Shown here piece after piece: positions 13,915 to 16,271 of a stretch of 16,271 nucleotides of DNA. The translations under genes and the position numbers were made by a program. Each line of letters begins with the position of its first letter. The first letter of the stretch is position 1. A model generated the notes under the pieces. It saw nothing but the letters and a program-made list of their open reading frames with translations. It did no database searches and was not told where the DNA came from. This DNA comes from Methanobacterium sp. (GTDB lineage: Archaea > Methanobacteriota > Methanobacteria > Methanobacteriales > Methanobacteriaceae). The stretch lies in contig JAHKLQ010000194.1 in the NCBI GenBank assembly GCA_020854975.1, forward strand, positions 1 to 16,271, given 5' to 3'.

Positions 13915-15870
13915 ATCAGAAAAAATAATAAAATTGTTTCTGGCAAACTCGAACTTTCCATAAATGCGCAGAAAGTCCTGGAAAAAAGGTATCTTACCAA
14001 AGATGAAGAAGGACAAGTTACTGAAACTCCTGAAGGTATGTTCAGAAGGGTGGCTGATGCTGTGGCCCGGGTAGATGTTCAGTATAACGAAAATGCTGAT
14101 ATGGAGGGTCTTTCCAATAAATTTTATCAGTTAATGGCTAGTTTGGAGTTTCTTCCCAACTCCCCCACCCTAATGAACGCAGGCACCTCACTCAACCAGC
14201 TATCGGCTTGTTTCGTTTTACCAGTAGAAGATTCCATAAAGGGGATATTTGATTCCTTAAAGCATATGGCCCTGATCCATAAATCAGGCGGAGGAGTTGG
14301 TTTCTCATTTTCCAAGATTAGACCTGCAGGAGACGTGGTTCGCTCAACTAAAGGTATCGCTTCAGGCCCCATTTCTTTTATGCATATATATAACGCTGCC
14401 ACAGAGGTGATAAAACAGGGTGGTCGAAGAAGAGGTGCTAATATGGGCATATTAAATGTTGATCACCCTGATATACTGGAATTTATCATGGCTAAAGGAA
14501 AAGGAAAAAGAAAAGAGCAGCTTGAACCCGAAATTAAAGGAATGATTAAAGTAGGGATTAAAGAAGAAAGTAAAAAAAAGAATGTAGAAGGAAGTAAAGA
14601 AGAGATTAAAGAAGAATTTCGTCCTTCTGAAATAGAATATAAAGATCAATATCTCACCAATTTTAACCTTTCTGTGGCTGTTGATGATGAGTTCATGCAG
14701 AAAGTTCACGATGATAGTTTGATAGAACTGGTAAATCCCAGAAATAACGAAGTGGTGAGGTCTGTATCTGCCCGGATGATTTTTGATTTAATGGTAAATA
14801 TGGCCTGGGAAAGTGGAGATCCCGGGATCCTGTTCATAGACGAGATAAACCGTTACAATCCAACTTCTCATCTGGGAGTGATAGAAGCAACCAACCCATG
14901 TGGTGAGCAGCCCCTCCTTCCTTATGAGTCCTGTAACTTGGGATCCATAAACCTGGCTCTGATGGTAGAAAATGGAGAAATACTCTGGGATAAACTTAGA
15001 ACAACCATTAAAACTGCTGTGCATTTTCTGGATAATGTGATTGATGCTAACCAGTACCCTCTGCCAGAAATAGAATCCATGACTCTTGAAACTCGGAAGA
15101 TTGGCTTAGGAGTTATGGGTTTTGCTGACCTACTTATCATGCTGGGGATTCCCTATAACTCTCCGGAAGCAGTGGATATAGCTGGGAAGATTATGAATTT
15201 CATCAGTACCACTGCCCGGGAAGCTTCAGTTGAATTAGGGGAAATTAGAGGATCATTTCCTGCATTTGAAGGAAGTAAATGGGATAAAGAGGGTTATTCT
15301 GCTATGCGTAATGCTACCACCACTACCATCGCCCCCACAGGGAGTATAAGCATAATTGCCGGCGTTAGCAGTGGTATTGAGCCACTTTTCGCTGTTAGCT
15401 TCCAGAGGGACGTGCTGGACGGGAGTAAACTATTGGAAGTAAACTCTTTTTTCGAGAAGGTGGCCCGGGAGAGAGGTTTTTATAGTGAAAATCTCATGCT
15501 TGAAATTGCCAGAAAGGGTTCTTTAAATGGTTTGATGGGAATTCCTGAGGATATCCTGCAGTTGTTTGTAACCACTTATGATGTTGACCCTTCCTGGCAG
15601 GTGCGGATGCAAGCTGCATTCCAGGAGCACGTGGATAATGCGGTGTCTAAAACCGTTAATTTACCTTCCACTGCTACCCCAGAAGATATTCGTGAAGTTT
15701 TTTTACTGGCCCACCAGCTTAAATGTAAGGGAATTACGGTTTACAGGTATGGAAGTAAGAAAAAACAGGTTTTATATGTGGGAGTAGTTCCTGAAAATCA
15801 GGACCATGAATATTTAAGCGCTAAGTCGGAGTATTCAGGGGGTTGTCCTTCTTTTATCTGTATACATTAA
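13915..15870 (+). CDS. nrdJ: Adenosylcobalamin-dependent (class II) ribonucleotide reductase
   Basis: Reduces ribonucleotides to deoxyribonucleotides using a B12-derived radical. The first ATG is at 14038, but in-frame family-like sequence (LELSINAQKVLEKRYLTKDE, then TPEGMFRRVADAVARV) runs back to about 13912 with no ATG, GTG or TTG. I place the start provisionally at ATC 13915, 8 bases after GAGGGGG. Numbering from ATG 14038, Cys58 (SACFVLPV) and Cys299 (YESCNLGSINL) are the redox pair, Cys288 (NPCGE) is the thiyl-radical residue, and the C-terminal CPSFIC (603-608) is the re-reducing CX4C pair. ATTTIAPTGSIS is the substrate phosphate site. An insertion of about 50 Lys/Glu-rich residues (154-204) interrupts the usual link between EFIMAK and LTNFNLSV. 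Otherwise the gene is intact. Class II is preferred over class I by this C terminus and organism type; B12 dependence is inferred. Confidence 0.88.
   Translation: MRKNNKIVSGKLELSINAQKVLEKRYLTKDEEGQVTETPEGMFRRVADAVARVDVQYNENADMEGLSNKFYQLMASLEFLPNSPTLMNAGTSLNQLSACFVLPVEDSIKGIFDSLKHMALIHKSGGGVGFSFSKIRPAGDVVRSTKGIASGPISFMHIYNAATEVIKQGGRRRGANMGILNVDHPDILEFIMAKGKGKRKEQLEPEIKGMIKVGIKEESKKKNVEGSKEEIKEEFRPSEIEYKDQYLTNFNLSVAVDDEFMQKVHDDSLIELVNPRNNEVVRSVSARMIFDLMVNMAWESGDPGILFIDEINRYNPTSHLGVIEATNPCGEQPLLPYESCNLGSINLALMVENGEILWDKLRTTIKTAVHFLDNVIDANQYPLPEIESMTLETRKIGLGVMGFADLLIMLGIPYNSPEAVDIAGKIMNFISTTAREASVELGEIRGSFPAFEGSKWDKEGYSAMRNATTTTIAPTGSISIIAGVSSGIEPLFAVSFQRDVLDGSKLLEVNSFFEKVARERGFYSENLMLEIARKGSLNGLMGIPEDILQLFVTTYDVDPSWQVRMQAAFQEHVDNAVSKTVNLPSTATPEDIREVFLLAHQLKCKGITVYRYGSKKKQVLYVGVVPENQDHEYLSAKSEYSGGCPSFICIH
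14497..14649 (+). repeat. Purine-rich, Lys/Glu-rich insertion within nrdJ
   Basis: This stretch is almost free of pyrimidine runs and encodes a highly charged low-complexity segment between two conserved family blocks. GATTAAAGAAGAA occurs twice (14556-14568 and 14604-14616), and related ATTAAAG words recur, consistent with growth by slippage or short duplications. No intein splice residues are apparent. Confidence 0.6.
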
Positions 15871-16169
15871 GTTAACCTTGCATACCTTTAGCTAATCTTT
15901 GAACATATCCCCATCTTAATATTTTCATTAGATTTCAACTTCATATATCAATTCCTAGTTTTCTCAACTTTTTGAGTACCTTATTATGTCTTATTATTTA
16001 TGGGGAATGTATGAGTTTTCCACAGGTTCCACCCCAATAATTAATACTTTTTAAATATTTTATACTAAACTTTAAATAAGAATAATCAATATTTAATTTA
16101 GAATAGATTAAACCGATTTTTCAGATGATAAAAAAAAGGTTTTCAAAGGATAAAATACCAAAATCAAAT
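15871..16169. other. Intergenic region with two possible hairpins
   Basis: No gene seen. CTCAA/TTGAG (15963-15976) forms a small hairpin with a 4-base loop. Further on, ATTATT-TAT-GGGG (15993-16005) can pair with CCCCAATAAT (16032-16041) around a 26-base interior. Together they may mark a 3' end or a small RNA on either strand. Confidence 0.35.
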
Positions 16170-16177
16170 TTTTATAG
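16170..16177 (+). promoter_or_regulatory. Possible promoter of the last gene
   Basis: TTTTATAG lies about 40 bases before ATG 16214, giving a predicted start near 16197 and a short leader holding the AGGTGA ribosome site. Confidence 0.35.
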
Positions 16178-16213
16178 GTTTGTAAACTTTAAATATGACC
16201 ATAGGTGAACTTC

Positions 16214-16271
16214 ATGCATAAAATAATCAAAGAATCAGTTACAGACATGGATTCAGCTTTCGAACTGAGTA
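16214..16271 (+). CDS. Start of an unidentified gene (cut by window end)
   Basis: AGGTGA (16203-16208) lies 5 bases before an ATG that opens a frame continuing to the window edge. The 19 visible residues, MHKIIKESVTDMDSAFELS, are not enough to name a family. Confidence 0.55.
   Translation, partial: MHKIIKESVTDMDSAFELS

Noticed and set aside
14497..14649. Intein in ribonucleotide reductase
   Set aside because: Inteins are common in this family, but the insertion is only about 50 residues, has no Cys/Ser start or His-Asn end, and is low complexity.
14452..14709. Minus-strand ORF rich in Phe across the nrdJ insertion
   Set aside because: Its Phe-rich composition is simply the complement of the purine-rich Lys/Glu codons of nrdJ.

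Overview
The window looks like chromosome from a mesophilic hydrogenotrophic methanogen of the order Methanobacteriales, most likely Methanobacterium or a close relative. The evidence is a complete hmd gene ([Fe]-hydrogenase) with most of its cofactor-synthesis genes, an mcrD gene, formate-dehydrogenase-like flp genes, archaeal TATA boxes, GGTGA/GGAGG ribosome binding sites, T-run terminators and AT-rich DNA. I see no insertion sequence, CRISPR array, rRNA or tRNA.

Layout. (1) Positions 1-1672, plus strand: the end of a cobalt ECF transporter operon, cbiQ (cut by the window edge) and cbiO. This CbiO carries an unusual histidine-rich tail of four 12-residue repeats. (2) Positions 1738-7749, minus strand, read right to left: hmd, hcgA, hcgB, hcgC, hcgD, hcgE, hcgF. 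These encode [Fe]-hydrogenase and six of the seven known Hcg proteins for its iron-guanylylpyridinol (FeGP) cofactor; hcgG is not in the window. hmd has its own promoter and T-run terminator. hcgB/C and hcgC/D overlap. hcgE and hcgF appear to have their own promoters. (3) Positions 8063-8527, minus strand: mcrD standing alone, away from any mcr structural gene. (4) Positions 8528-9305: a 778-base non-coding divide rich in repeats. (5) Positions 9306-13714, plus strand: a small SecB-like protein, a shortened FdhA homologue, an FdhB homologue, an MvhD/FlpD subunit and an Hmd paralogue. This matches the flpECBDA order I remember from Methanothermobacter. (6) Positions 13915-15870, plus strand: an adenosylcobalamin-type (class II) ribonucleotide reductase whose reading frame starts without an ATG, GTG or TTG. 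(7) From 16214, plus strand: the first 19 codons of an unrecognised gene.

How the genes may work together. Hmd reduces methenyl-H4MPT directly with H2 and is the nickel-free route used when nickel limits the F420-reducing hydrogenase. The hcg genes make its cofactor. The flp genes encode iron-sulfur and flavin modules related to formate dehydrogenase, plus FlpD, the subunit type that docks on heterodisulfide reductase. Yet the FdhA homologue has lost its catalytic region, and the operon ends with an Hmd-family protein that keeps the cysteine equivalent to the Hmd iron ligand. The idea most worth testing is that FlpCBD plus this Hmd paralogue form an electron-transfer or sensing complex using, or checking, an FeGP-type ligand next to hmd. 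Cobalt import (cbiQO) and a B12-dependent reductase flank the locus, giving it a metal-economy flavour; that last point is inference.
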